Shown: positions 1 to 8,878 of the stretch, piece after piece
Position numbering within the stretch: the first letter of the stretch is position 1
Layout of the letters: each line of letters starts with the position of its first letter
NCBI GenBank assembly: GCA_942492925.1
Contig: OW818641.1
Span: 868,001 to 932,000 of the forward strand
Length of the DNA stretch: 64,000 bases
Source of the DNA: QZKY01 sp942492925
Lineage (GTDB): Bacteria > Pseudomonadota > Gammaproteobacteria > Burkholderiales > Burkholderiaceae_D
Reading direction: 5' to 3'
The notes under the pieces: model-generated
Databases searched by the model: none
What the model was told of the DNA's origin: nothing
What the model saw: the letters and a program-made list of their open reading frames with translations, nothing else
Program-made: the position numbers and the translations under genes

Positions 1-118
1 GAGGGAGACGGTGTGCGGGAGTTGGTCGTGGTTTTTTGACGTGCGGATGGAAAAAAGAAAATCGAACACGACCCCTTTAAGCTCTTTAAGCTCAAATTAA
101 CTAACGGAGGAGTTGCTG

Positions 119-1465
119 ATGAAGGAGAATTTTTGGGAAGAGCGTCGTGAAAAAAGTGTTCGTCGTGATAAGGATGTTCGTACTGAATGGGAACGTGATT
201 ATGCTCGCTTGATTCATTCTTCGGCATTTCGTCGCTTGCAATCTAAAACTCAGGTATTGGGGCTGGGAGAGAGTGATTTTTATCGTACCCGGTTAACACA
301 CTCGATGGAGGTGGCGCAGATCGGAGTGGGAATTTTGCGATGGTTGAAAGATCACCACGAAGAAAATCTGGAAATCAAGAATGCTTTGCCAGAAGAAGCG
401 CTAATGAACTCGATTTGCCTTGCACATGATATCGGACACCCTCCTTTTGGGCATGGCGGCGAGGTGGCATTAAATCTATGCATGCGTAAGTACGGTGGTT
501 TTGAAGGCAACGGGCAAACACTACGAATCTTGTCTTATCTCGATAAATATACTAGAGAGCATGGCATGAACCCGACTCGTCGCTTGTTGCTGGGAGTGTT
601 GAAATATCCAGCTTCCTATGCTGAAACAGTAAAATCAGAAATTTACGGCGACATTTCTGAGCAGCGTTGGCTAAGTCAATCTGAGAGGCAAAAGCCACCT
701 AAGTGTTATTTGGATGATGAGAAAGACGTCGTGAAGTGGATTTTGGAGCCACTCACAGAAAAAGAGCGCAACGAGTTTGTTCAAACGAAAGAGGAGAGGG
801 ATAAGGACGGCAAACCCAAACATAATAAGCCGAAACATAAAGCGCTTGATACTTCCATTATGGAATTAGCAGATGATATTTCTTATAGTTTGCATGATCT
901 GGAAGACGCAATTTCTCTAAGAATGGTGACACGTGAAGATTGGGACGAACATAATAATGGAAAAGAAGGCCTCTTTAAAGAATGCCAGTTAGAAAGCAAA
1001 AATTTGTCTGACAAGCTGTTTTCAAAAGAGAGTTTCCAACGTAAAGAAGCCATTGGGGAGTTAGTCCACCGGTTTATTATTAGCGCTGAAGTGAGAACAT
1101 CAGACATGCCGAATGCAACTACAGAAGTGATTAAATGGAATGCCTATTTGGATAAGGCACACGAAGATCTTCGCGGCCACATTTTCAGTCTTGTTAAAAG
1201 CAAAGTTATTAAAAGTTCGAATGTTCAACAATTAGAGCTTAAAGGGCAAAAGCTGGTGATTGAATTGTTTGATGTTTTGTCTTCCGATCCTGAGCGGCTT
1301 CTTCCTGGAGATACCTTGATACGTTATAAATCAGTAGGCGGTGATAAACAAGGGCAGATGCGTGTTATCTGCGACTATGTCTCTGGCATGACTGATGAAT
1401 ATGCTGCACGACTATATGAAAAGTTCTATTATCCTCATAAAGGTTCTATTTTTGATCGTTTGTAG
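119..1465 (+). CDS. dgt: dGTPase (deoxyguanosinetriphosphate triphosphohydrolase), HD family
   Basis: Predicted to hydrolyse dGTP to deoxyguanosine and triphosphate. The 448-residue product has the family's N-terminal RDYARLIHSSAFRRLQ segment, the metal-binding His of RLTHSMEVAQIG (about H61) and the His-Asp pair in LAHDIGHPPFGHGGE (H103-D104) that defines HD phosphohydrolases. The ATG at 119 is chosen because GGAGG lies 8 bases before it; an in-frame TTG at 113 overlaps the ribosome-binding region. By eye the gene is near 43% G+C, against about 55-57% in the next genes, which suggests recent acquisition. Length is normal for the roughly 440-residue subfamily. No partner gene is visible because the window starts just upstream. 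Confidence 0.93.
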   Translation: MKENFWEERREKSVRRDKDVRTEWERDYARLIHSSAFRRLQSKTQVLGLGESDFYRTRLTHSMEVAQIGVGILRWLKDHHEENLEIKNALPEEALMNSICLAHDIGHPPFGHGGEVALNLCMRKYGGFEGNGQTLRILSYLDKYTREHGMNPTRRLLLGVLKYPASYAETVKSEIYGDISEQRWLSQSERQKPPKCYLDDEKDVVKWILEPLTEKERNEFVQTKEERDKDGKPKHNKPKHKALDTSIMELADDISYSLHDLEDAISLRMVTREDWDEHNNGKEGLFKECQLESKNLSDKLFSKESFQRKEAIGELVHRFIISAEVRTSDMPNATTEVIKWNAYLDKAHEDLRGHIFSLVKSKVIKSSNVQQLELKGQKLVIELFDVLSSDPERLLPGDTLIRYKSVGGDKQGQMRVICDYVSGMTDEYAARLYEKFYYPHKGSIFDRL

Positions 1466-1777
1466 TGAGTGATCTTTTTTCTGTGGAGGGAATTCAAAGT
1501 GGAATCAAAGGTGCCGTGTTCAATTTATTTTTTGATTGGCAGTGGATTTTAAAAATATCTAGACTGATTCGGAAGCTTGGTTTTCTCTCCGCTTTGGCCT
1601 TTTCGATAGCGGGAATTCAGCGGCGCCGCGGTCGCTTTCTTTTGCATTCTTTTCTTGGCGAGCAAGACAATCAGCCACATGTGGCTGATTGCGGCGTAGG
1701 CTAACGTGAACAACGCGAACGTTAAGCGTAGCGGCCGCAGCCAAATGGAAGTAGCCGCCGGGCTACCCCCGGCATGC
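1466..1777. other. Gene-free stretch with palindromes
   Basis: No convincing gene lies between dgt and thpR. A 79-codon frame opening with GTG at 1465 has no ribosome-binding site. Its end (RRRGRFLLHSFLGE) resembles translations of a widespread betaproteobacterial intergenic repeat, so I do not call it. The stretch holds a 22-bp perfect palindrome (1669-1690) and a short hairpin (GTAGCC at 1751-1756 pairing with GGCTAC at 1761-1766). The hairpin lies just beyond the thpR stop on the minus strand and might act as its terminator, although it lacks a T run. Confidence 0.5.
1669..1690. repeat. Perfect 22-bp palindrome
   Basis: AATCAGCCACA is followed immediately by its exact reverse complement TGTGGCTGATT, with no spacer. 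It could be a protein-binding site, a cruciform-forming repeat or the core of a degenerate interspersed repeat. There is no T run, so it is not a standard terminator. Confidence 0.75.
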
Positions 1778-2296
1778 TCAAACTAATGCAAGTTTTTCTC
1801 CCAACACCTGATACCACGGCCTCTCCTCTGGCAACGGTGATCTCGCCAGCACCACACGATCTGCACGCCATTCAAAGGGTTCAAATGCCGTCACCTCCGG
1901 TGCGTTTGCATCGCGTGCGAGCGTGATGTGCGGCTTGTACGCGCGTTGATTATCCGATGCGATGCCTTTGCGCGTGAGTTCGCGCGACAGGGTTCTTTGC
2001 AGGGTAACGAGCGCATCAGGCATGGCGGACAGGCCAGCCCACGCAATGCGGTAGCGGTTGAAATAACCGAGTCGATCAAGCGTGAGGGGCATCGGTTCCA
2101 TCGTGAGTTGCGCAAGGATGGAGCGCAATATTGGCAGTAACGCATCCGGTTGCGGACCGAGAAAGGCGAGGGTGAGGTGCAGGTTGTTGGGGCGCGTCAG
2201 GCGACCGCGCAAATGCGATTGCAATTCGCCGAGTTTGGTACGCGTGGCATCGTCCGGCCACAGTGCATAAAAATAGTTGGGACGAACATTGTTCAT
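1778..2296 (-). CDS. thpR: RNA 2',3'-cyclic phosphodiesterase / 2'-5' RNA ligase family (ThpR)
   Basis: A 2H-phosphoesterase of 172 residues. Both catalytic His-x-Thr tetrapeptides are present: HLTL at about 40-43 and HITL at about 123-126. The family hydrolyses 2',3'-cyclic phosphates on RNA ends and can ligate tRNA halves in vitro; the physiological role is uncertain. The start at 2296 (MNNVRPNYFYALWPDD) is preferred over an upstream ATG because it forms an ATGA overlap with the stop of the upstream kinase gene, which indicates translational coupling. N-terminal extension to 2368 would add low-complexity residues that match nothing typical of the family. Confidence 0.87.
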   Translation of the reverse strand: MNNVRPNYFYALWPDDATRTKLGELQSHLRGRLTRPNNLHLTLAFLGPQPDALLPILRSILAQLTMEPMPLTLDRLGYFNRYRIAWAGLSAMPDALVTLQRTLSRELTRKGIASDNQRAYKPHITLARDANAPEVTAFEPFEWRADRVVLARSPLPEERPWYQVLGEKLALV

Positions 2297-3201
2297 TTCT
2301 GTTGCGCTAGAAACTGATTCACTTCTTCCCGTGTCGGAATACCGGCCCGCCCGCCATGGTGCGAACATTTGAGCGCGGCCACCGCTGACGAAAAGCGCAT
2401 GGCGTCTGAAACGTTCATGCCTTCTGCGAGCGCGAGTGCATACGCACCGTGAAACACGTCTCCCGCGCCGGTGGTGTCGATGACGCTGACATCGAAGGAG
2501 GGCAAGTGATGCAGCCCATCGTCATCCAGCCAAACGACACCTTGTCCGCCGAGTGTGACGGCGGCCACCTTGCAGCCACGCAGGCGCACGGCTTGCAGTG
2601 ATTCGCAGTGATCGACGATGCGTCCCCCACTGAATGATCGCAATCCCTGGAGCGAAAAGATCGCGTGATCAACCAGCGGTAACAGCGTCGAAAAAATGGT
2701 TGCGGTGGCGGCTTCCCCATCCAGCACGGTTGGCAAGTTGCGTTGGCGCGCTTTTGCATACAGCAGCGCTGCGCCTTCCATCCAGCGCACATCGCCCAGT
2801 ACTGCACCCGCGTCATCCAGTGTATCGGGTCGCAACCAGTCGGCGGTATCGGGGATATCCCCGCCGGGATAATTCACGATCATGCGTTCGCCATAGCGAT
2901 CAACAATGATGGCGGAGACCGATGAACGTGCGCCATCGAACAATTTGAATTGCGACACGTCCACGCCGTAATCTGCGAGTTCCTGTTGCATCACATGACC
3001 GGCGCCATCGTTGCCGGCGCGGCCGCAAAAAGTGGCTTGCCCGCCGAGGCGTGCGACCGCGACCGCAGCCGTGGCGGCCATGCCGCCACCCAGCACCAAA
3101 TAAGCATTGGCGCGATATTTCCCGCCACCCGAAGGCATGTCGCCAACGGGCCAGATTTGATCGAGGGCGGATTTGCCGACACAGACGATATGTTTGGACA
3201 T
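2293..3201 (-). CDS. PfkB-family carbohydrate kinase
   Basis: A ribokinase/PfkB-fold kinase of 302 residues. It has the N-terminal Gly-rich signature (LVLGGGMAATAAVAVARLGG) and the C-terminal ATP/anion-hole signature DTTGAGDVFHGAYALALA, whose Asp is the catalytic base. The substrate cannot be told from sequence; sugars and nucleosides are the family's usual substrates. The stop overlaps the thpR start by ATGA, so the two are read as one unit. The MATE gene ends about 90 bases upstream. Confidence 0.88.
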   Translation of the reverse strand: MSKHIVCVGKSALDQIWPVGDMPSGGGKYRANAYLVLGGGMAATAAVAVARLGGQATFCGRAGNDGAGHVMQQELADYGVDVSQFKLFDGARSSVSAIIVDRYGERMIVNYPGGDIPDTADWLRPDTLDDAGAVLGDVRWMEGAALLYAKARQRNLPTVLDGEAATATIFSTLLPLVDHAIFSLQGLRSFSGGRIVDHCESLQAVRLRGCKVAAVTLGGQGVVWLDDDGLHHLPSFDVSVIDTTGAGDVFHGAYALALAEGMNVSDAMRFSSAVAALKCSHHGGRAGIPTREEVNQFLAQQK

Positions 3202-3289
3202 GGGAGACCTCGCCGGAATGTCTACTTTCAGACATTCTAGCCTGTTCGGTCGGGGATGGCGCTAATCTTGTCGAAGCCGTTGAGATGCG

Positions 3290-4678
3290 TCAGACAGGGT
3301 GTTTGGGGGTGCGCTCAGCAGCGTTCTGTACGCGTCGCAAGTACCACAGCATGCCGCAAGCCAGCACCACAAGGCTGATGCTATTGCTGAACCAAAAGCC
3401 GCCTGCGCCGGTGAGCAGGGGCGGGACGGGGAGATTGAAAGGATTCAAACCGAGCGTAATGCCCCCGCCGAGGCCGATGCACCAGAGCGCCAGTGCGTAG
3501 ATCACGGTCGGTCCCAGCACAACCTTGTAAGCGCGCAGGACGTACGACACCACAACCTGGATGGCATCGAAGGATTGATACAGGGCGATAAAAATGAGAA
3601 GAGGAAGCGCGGTATGAATGACCGCGATATCCGGTGAGTAGGCACGCACGATGACGGATCGTCCCAGCCAGACGACACCGCCGACGCTGGCTGCAACGAG
3701 GACGGCAAAGCGAATGCCAGAAAAAGTAATGCGTCGCGCCTGCGCATGATCCTGCGCGCCAATGGCTTGCGCGGTGAGTGTGGCCGTTGCATTGGCAATC
3801 GACAGCGGGACCATGTACAGCAGCGTGGCGAAGTTGGCGACAATCTGGTGTGAGGCAACCACGGTTTCACCGAGTCGTGCCACAAAAATGGCGATGAAGG
3901 CAAAGGACGTGACTTCAATAAAAAACCCCAGACCAATGGGCAGTCCAATTTTGAGCAATTCTTTGAGTGAAGCCCATTGGGGTTTCACGAAGCCTGTGCC
4001 GAACAGTCCGAGAAATTGGTAAAACGTTCGATGTCGCAAGACCAGCCAGCTTGCGCACACGCCAAGCCACGCAATGATGGCAGTGGCCAATCCGCAGCCG
4101 GGACCACCCATCGCAGGCAATCCGAAGCCGCCAAAAATGAAAAGCGCATTGAGCGGAATTTTGATCAACAAGCCGACGACAAGAATGGCCATGACCATTT
4201 TGGGGTGAGCCAGCGCATTATTCAGCGCGCCATAGACCACAAAACACAAGGATGCAGGCAATGCGATCGCCAGCATGCGCAGATAATGGGTGGCTTTTAC
4301 AGTGAGTTCTGGCGAGGCTTTCGCGAGTCCGAGCAGGGGCTGTGGAAAGAGAAGCAACATACAGCCGAAGCATGAAAGAAAAAGCGCCAGCCATACGCCC
4401 TGCTTGGCCTGTGCGCCGATTTCACGAAATCGTTGCGCGCCGTAGAGCTGGCCGATGGTGGGCGACAGTGATTGCAGCACGCCGTTGAGTCCGACGAAGA
4501 CGCTCACATAGATCGATGCGCCAAGGGCCAACGCGCCGAGATCCGTGACCGAAAAGCGCGACACCATCATGGTGTCGACCACGCTGTTGGCGATGATGGA
4601 AAGCTGGCCGATCAGGATCGGCCAAGCGAGAGAGACAATGCGAAACGTGTGAGATCGCGATGCCGTGCGTGCGCTCAT
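3290..4678 (-). CDS. MATE-family multidrug/cation antiporter
   Basis: An integral membrane protein of 462 residues with about twelve hydrophobic segments in two related halves, as in the NorM/MATE exporters, which expel cationic drugs in exchange for Na+ or H+. The opening RIVSLAWPILIGQLSIIANSVVDTMMVSRF is typical of the first MATE helix pair. It starts inside the stop of the glycosyltransferase gene (ATGA overlap at 4675-4678), so the two are translationally coupled. Coupling to a lipid-sugar glycosyltransferase could mean a lipid-linked substrate, but ordinary MATE drug export is the safer reading. Confidence 0.88.
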   Translation of the reverse strand: MSARTASRSHTFRIVSLAWPILIGQLSIIANSVVDTMMVSRFSVTDLGALALGASIYVSVFVGLNGVLQSLSPTIGQLYGAQRFREIGAQAKQGVWLALFLSCFGCMLLLFPQPLLGLAKASPELTVKATHYLRMLAIALPASLCFVVYGALNNALAHPKMVMAILVVGLLIKIPLNALFIFGGFGLPAMGGPGCGLATAIIAWLGVCASWLVLRHRTFYQFLGLFGTGFVKPQWASLKELLKIGLPIGLGFFIEVTSFAFIAIFVARLGETVVASHQIVANFATLLYMVPLSIANATATLTAQAIGAQDHAQARRITFSGIRFAVLVAASVGGVVWLGRSVIVRAYSPDIAVIHTALPLLIFIALYQSFDAIQVVVSYVLRAYKVVLGPTVIYALALWCIGLGGGITLGLNPFNLPVPPLLTGAGGFWFSNSISLVVLACGMLWYLRRVQNAAERTPKHPV

Positions 4679-6402
4679 TGACGTTGATAGAGTCGGAAGT
4701 ACTCGCGGCTTTCAGCAGGACGACTGCCTTCCCAAACCAGCTTCCAGTTGCCTTCCGGTGGCGGGAGAACGATCGGCGCTTTGCTGCGACGATGCCGGAT
4801 CACCTTGTCTTGCAACAGCAGAAAATTGCAGTGCTCGTCACCGACAGGAGAAAAGTGGACTGGGCCAAGATAGGCAAACGACGCGCGTTGCGCCTGCCCG
4901 ACCCGTCCGTTGACGCAAGTTTGCGGTGTCGGCAGTGCTTGGGCAATTTGCTGGGCGACACCCGCGTAGCTTTTGGAGTAGTCAATCCAGGGCAGCCAGA
5001 GCGTGGTCATCAACACCCAGACGAGCACAATGCCCCCCGAAGACAGCACGGCGGCGCGCCACAAGACTTTGGGTTGACGGGATAGCCGCCAGTACACCAG
5101 CACGAACCATCCAGCGCTCACGCAGGCCGCGACAAGGAAGGCAATAACGTTGAAGCTGGGGGAGAATCCGGGCGCGTATTTGCCAATGTTTTTGACCATA
5201 CGCGGGGGCCAGCCGGTGTTGAGGGCAATCCAGCCGACCCACACGAATGCCGCACAGACCGTCAAAGCCATGACCGAGAACCAGTCCACTGCATTGATCG
5301 CGCCGCGCCGCATGGTCGGCAAGCCGAAGGCGGCGAGCATAGCGAGGGCGGGAAGCAGCGCTAACAGCGAACTCTCATCCTTGCTCGGGTCGAGAATCAC
5401 CAGTGCGGCGAGAACTGCGATGAAGCACAAGGCCAGCACGATATGCAAGTCGCTGCGTTGCCTGCGCCAGGAATAGGCGGCCCACGCAGCAAACGGCCAG
5501 GCTGGCCAGAAAAACCAGACGCCATACTTCAAGAAAAACGTGAGTGAGTCCATACTCGGCCAACCGAACTGCGATGCATGCCATGCCATCCATCCTTGCA
5601 TGAAGGTTTGGTTGAACGGTTGCAACCAGAATATGGCACCCATCCAGAGCGCGGTGATGCCGACGCCGATGCCGAGTGCCAGCAGCAGATGTGGAAACGT
5701 CTTGCGGACGCTTTCGTGCCACCAGCAGTAGAAAACCAGTAGCGTGAGCCACAATGCGATCGGGAAAGTCCAGTTGTGCGTCAAGCCGAGGCAACCGAGC
5801 GTCAGCCCGATCAGGCAAGCGTTGCGGGTGCTGGGCGATTCCGCATAACGAACGCTGGCATAAAGTAATGCGGCGATCAGCGAAACCAGCAAGGGTTCGG
5901 CGGTAGTTTCATGGCTGTGCATGAGCAGCCCCAGACAGCCCATGTAAATGAGCAGTGCGCCGTCGGCGAGCATTTTGCCGTAGTCTTTGGGTTCTGGCTG
6001 GCCGCCAAAAGCCAAGCGCATGGGTTGCGTTTCGGGGCGCTTGCCGAGGCGGTAGGTAGCGAGCCAGAGGGTGATCGCGCCAAGCAGGAAGAACAGAATG
6101 TTGGCCACGCGGGCGGCGAGCGCGTCGCCCAGTAACCAGCCAAACAGCTTGATGCAGAGAGCGCTGATCCAGAATGCCAGTGGGCCTTCTTCAATCACGG
6201 GCATGCCGACGATGTTGGGTAACAACCAGTCTTGCCACCCGCCATGCGCCATCGTCCACATGATCCCGAAGCTGGCGGCGTCGTCGTTTTTCCACGGGTC
6301 TCGACCGATCAGGCCGGGGAGGATGTACAAAAGCGCGAGCAGCAACAGTCCCCAGCGCGGGAGCGCGAGCGTGGCAGAGGCATGCAGGCGGACGGGTTTC
6401 AT
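4675..6402 (-). CDS. ArnT-like glycosyltransferase (GT-C/PMT-2 fold membrane protein)
   Basis: A 575-residue polytopic inner-membrane protein. An N-terminal helix is followed by a loop with the acidic pair of GT-C enzymes (GRDPWKNDDAASFGI, about residues 33-47), then MPVIEEGPLAFW, about ten further helices and a soluble C-terminal domain from about residue 460. GT-C members of this type move sugars from polyprenyl phosphate donors to lipid A, proteins or other lipids on the periplasmic face. Substrate is not deducible; no arn operon neighbours are present, so calling it ArnT itself would be too strong. It is the first gene of a coupled pair with the MATE exporter. Confidence 0.82.
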   Translation of the reverse strand: MKPVRLHASATLALPRWGLLLLALLYILPGLIGRDPWKNDDAASFGIMWTMAHGGWQDWLLPNIVGMPVIEEGPLAFWISALCIKLFGWLLGDALAARVANILFFLLGAITLWLATYRLGKRPETQPMRLAFGGQPEPKDYGKMLADGALLIYMGCLGLLMHSHETTAEPLLVSLIAALLYASVRYAESPSTRNACLIGLTLGCLGLTHNWTFPIALWLTLLVFYCWWHESVRKTFPHLLLALGIGVGITALWMGAIFWLQPFNQTFMQGWMAWHASQFGWPSMDSLTFFLKYGVWFFWPAWPFAAWAAYSWRRQRSDLHIVLALCFIAVLAALVILDPSKDESSLLALLPALAMLAAFGLPTMRRGAINAVDWFSVMALTVCAAFVWVGWIALNTGWPPRMVKNIGKYAPGFSPSFNVIAFLVAACVSAGWFVLVYWRLSRQPKVLWRAAVLSSGGIVLVWVLMTTLWLPWIDYSKSYAGVAQQIAQALPTPQTCVNGRVGQAQRASFAYLGPVHFSPVGDEHCNFLLLQDKVIRHRRSKAPIVLPPPEGNWKLVWEGSRPAESREYFRLYQRQ

Positions 6403-6478
6403 GGTTGTGAAAGGCTTATTGCCGGATTATGCGCTGGTATGGCTCTCAATGAGGCGGGTGAAACGCTTGGATACAACA

Positions 6479-6504
6479 AAAAAGGCAGCCACAGCTGCCT
6501 TTTT
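6479..6504 (-). terminator. Rho-independent terminator after rpmE2
   Basis: Arms AAAAAGGCAGC (6479-6489) and GCTGCCTTTTT (6494-6504) flank a CACA loop. Read on the minus strand, the stem is followed by a T run, 17 bases past the rpmE2 stop. Confidence 0.85.
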
Positions 6505-6520
6505 GCACGACGGGGCGCGA

Positions 6521-6781
6521 TTAGCCGGTAACTTTGGAGCCGACTTTGCCGAATTTCTGGCGGAATTTTTCCACACGACCGGCCGTATCGACAATCTTGT
6601 GCTTGCCCGTGTAGAACGGGTGCGATTCGGACGATACTTCAACTTTGATCAGCGGATAGGTTTTGCCTTCAAATTCGATCGTTTCCCTGGACTGGATGGT
6701 CGAACGGGTGATGAATTTGAAATCGCAGGACAGATCGTGGAACACGACCTCGCGATAATTGGGGTGAATGCCTTCTTTCAT
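6521..6781 (-). CDS. rpmE2: 50S ribosomal protein L31 type B
   Basis: An 86-residue ribosomal protein. Recognisable by MKEGIHPNYREVVFHDLSC and the C-terminal YTGKHKIVDTAGRVEKF. It lacks the CxxC zinc ribbon of type A L31, so it is the zinc-independent form, which in many bacteria replaces the zinc form when zinc is scarce. I see no clear Zur box upstream. The start at 6781 (MKEG) follows a GGAAAAC-type ribosome site; upstream codons to 6817 are not conserved in L31. It has its own terminator and lies 124 bases downstream of rho. Confidence 0.95.
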   Translation of the reverse strand: MKEGIHPNYREVVFHDLSCDFKFITRSTIQSRETIEFEGKTYPLIKVEVSSESHPFYTGKHKIVDTAGRVEKFRQKFGKVGSKVTG

Positions 6782-6905
6782 GTTTTCCTCTTGGTTTGGG
6801 TGGTAGCCAACTGGCACTTCGTCGGTCTGCGCTACTTCTCGACCCGATTACCAATCACTTGCCTATCAATGGGTTAGCTCGCAATTATGCCATAAAGCAG
6901 GGGGA

Positions 6906-8168
6906 TTAACCACCCCGGCGCATCAGGTCAAAAAAGTCCAGATTACTCTTGGTGGCCTTCATCTTGTCAAGAATGAATTCCATTGCTTCAATGTCATCCA
7001 TGCCGTAGAGCAATTTGCGTAAAATCCAGATTTTTTGCAGTTGGCCAGCTTCAATCAGCAATTCTTCGCGGCGGGTGCCGGATTTGTTCAGGTTGATGGA
7101 CGGATAAACCCGTTTTTCAGCCAGGCGGCGTTCCAGGTGCACTTCCATGTTGCCGGTGCCCTTGAATTCTTCGTAAATCACGTCATCCATGCGGCTGCCA
7201 GTTTCAATCAGGGCAGTGGCGATGATGGTCAGCGAGCCGCCTTCTTCCACGTTGCGCGCGGCGCCAAAGAAGCGCTTCGGGCGTTGCAGGGCGTTGGCAT
7301 CCACACCGCCTGTCAGCACCTTGCCGGAAGCAGGAATGACCGTGTTGTAGGCGCGAGCGAGACGGGTGATGGAGTCCAGCAGGATGACCACGTCTTTTTT
7401 CATTTCGACGAGGCGCTTGGCTTTTTCAATCACCATTTCGGCGACCTGGACGTGGCGGGTGGCCGGTTCGTCGAAGGTGGAAGCGACGACTTCGCCTTTG
7501 ACCGAGCGCTGCATCTCAGTCACTTCTTCCGGACGTTCGTCGATCAGCAGCACGAACAGTTTGACTTCGGGGTGATTAGCGGTGATCGCATGCGCAATAT
7601 GTTGCAGCATCACGGTTTTGCCGGATTTGGGCGATGACACCAGGAGACCGCGCTGTCCCTTGCCGATCGGCGAGATCATGTCGACAATGCGCCCGGTGAT
7701 GTTTTCGTTGCTGTTGATGTCGCGTTCGAGCTTGAGCGGTTCGTCCGGATGCAGCGGCGTCAGGTTCTCGAACAGGATGCGGTTTTTCGAGGCTTCCGGC
7801 GATTCGCCATTGACCTTGTCCACTTTCACCAGAGCGAAATAGCGTTCACCATCTTTCGGGGTGCGCACTTCGCCTTCAATCGAATCGCCGGTGTGCAGGT
7901 TGAAGCGGCGGATTTGCGATGGCGAAATGTAAATGTCGTCCGTTGAGGCCATATAGCTGGCGTCGGGCGAGCGCAGGAAGCCGAAACCGTCTGGCAGCAC
8001 TTCAAGGGCGCCGTCGCCGAAAATTTGTTCGCCGGATTTCGCGCGTTTTTTCAGGATCGCGAACATGAGTTCTTGTTTGCGAAGGCGTGCGGCGTTGTCG
8101 ATGTCTAGACCGGTGGCCATGTCCAGCAGTGCCGAAACATGCATGGCCTTTAATTCTGATAGATGCAT
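6906..8168 (-). CDS. rho: Transcription termination factor Rho
   Basis: A hexameric RNA-dependent ATPase helicase of 420 residues. The N-terminal domain (MHLSELKAMHVSALLDMATGLDIDNAARLRKQE) is followed by the cold-shock-like primary RNA-binding domain (VLPDGFGFLRSPDASYM) and the RecA-type motor with Walker A SSPKSGKT and Walker B VVILLDSITRLARAYN. Length matches the E. coli protein (419). The 146-base leader between trxA and rho contains an inverted repeat; in E. coli rho is autoregulated in its leader, and the same may hold here (inference). Confidence 0.97.
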   Translation of the reverse strand: MHLSELKAMHVSALLDMATGLDIDNAARLRKQELMFAILKKRAKSGEQIFGDGALEVLPDGFGFLRSPDASYMASTDDIYISPSQIRRFNLHTGDSIEGEVRTPKDGERYFALVKVDKVNGESPEASKNRILFENLTPLHPDEPLKLERDINSNENITGRIVDMISPIGKGQRGLLVSSPKSGKTVMLQHIAHAITANHPEVKLFVLLIDERPEEVTEMQRSVKGEVVASTFDEPATRHVQVAEMVIEKAKRLVEMKKDVVILLDSITRLARAYNTVIPASGKVLTGGVDANALQRPKRFFGAARNVEEGGSLTIIATALIETGSRMDDVIYEEFKGTGNMEVHLERRLAEKRVYPSINLNKSGTRREELLIEAGQLQKIWILRKLLYGMDDIEAMEFILDKMKATKSNLDFFDLMRRGG

Positions 8169-8261
8169 ACAGTTGTTATAAAAGCGTTCCGTGAAGGAAT
8201 CAGTATTGACGAAGGTGGGGGAGGGAAGTTCGAGGTATTGCTGTTACAGGGTGGTTCAAGT

Positions 8262-8293
8262 GAACGCAGCAATTTAATGAGTGTGCTGCGTTC
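8262..8293. promoter_or_regulatory. Inverted repeat in the trxA-rho intergenic region
   Basis: GAACGCAGCA (8262-8271) pairs perfectly with TGCTGCGTTC (8284-8293) around a 12-base loop. It follows the trxA stop and precedes rho on the same strand. There is no T run, so it may be an mRNA 3' end-stabilising hairpin, an attenuator in the rho leader, or both. Confidence 0.5.
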
Positions 8294-8314
8294 GCCCAGG
8301 TTCAATTCATTCAA

Positions 8315-8641
8315 TTAAATATTGCTGTCGATGAAAGCGGTGAGTTGCCCTTTGCTGACGGCGCCGACTTTTTGCGCCGCCGGGACGCCATTCTTGAACA
8401 GGATCAGCGTCGGGATGCCGCGAATGCCGAACTTGGCCGGGACAGCCTGGTTATTGTCGACATTGATTTTGGCAATCGTGATTTTGCCGCCGTATTCTTT
8501 GGCGACTTCTTCCAGCGTGGGGGCAATCATTTTGCAAGGCCCGCACCATTCTGCCCAGAAGTCGACCAGCACAGGGCGGTCGGATTTCAGCACATCGGAT
8601 TCAAAGGACGCGTCGGTAATATCTTTAATGTTTTCGCTCAT
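8315..8641 (-). CDS. trxA: Thioredoxin 1
   Basis: Cytoplasmic dithiol-disulfide oxidoreductase of 108 residues. The active site is WCGPC with the redox pair C33 and C36, preceded by the buried D27 (VLVDFWAEW) and followed by the cis-proline segment GIRGIPTLILFKNG. Length equals E. coli TrxA. It lies upstream of rho on the same strand, a common arrangement in beta- and gammaproteobacteria. The roughly 235 bases upstream (8642-8878) contain no gene and should hold its promoter. Confidence 0.97.
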   Translation of the reverse strand: MSENIKDITDASFESDVLKSDRPVLVDFWAEWCGPCKMIAPTLEEVAKEYGGKITIAKINVDNNQAVPAKFGIRGIPTLILFKNGVPAAQKVGAVSKGQLTAFIDSNI

Positions 8642-8878
8642 GATGATCCTCGATTAGAGGGGAAATAAAATCATTCGGTGGAAGCGGAGTTGTCGTTTCT
8701 GCGCGGTGTGCTGTTCGGGCTACGGGAGTTGCAGCCATGCTACAGAGACGCGACACATGCTATAAAGTTCTCAAACATGTGGCAGAAATTCAGGAAACAC
8801 AATCATAACCCATTTTTAAGGATTTGGCGCAAGTTGCCAGAATTGCCCTGGGGGAGGCCTTTGGGAGAGCGAAGGCGA

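Noticed and set aside
1465..1704. 79-codon frame starting GTG at the dgt stop
   Set aside because: No ribosome site, low-complexity sequence and similarity of its end to translations of a common intergenic repeat.
4675..6402. ArnT (aminoarabinose transferase) proper
   Set aside because: No other arn genes nearby, and the sequence identifies only the general GT-C fold.
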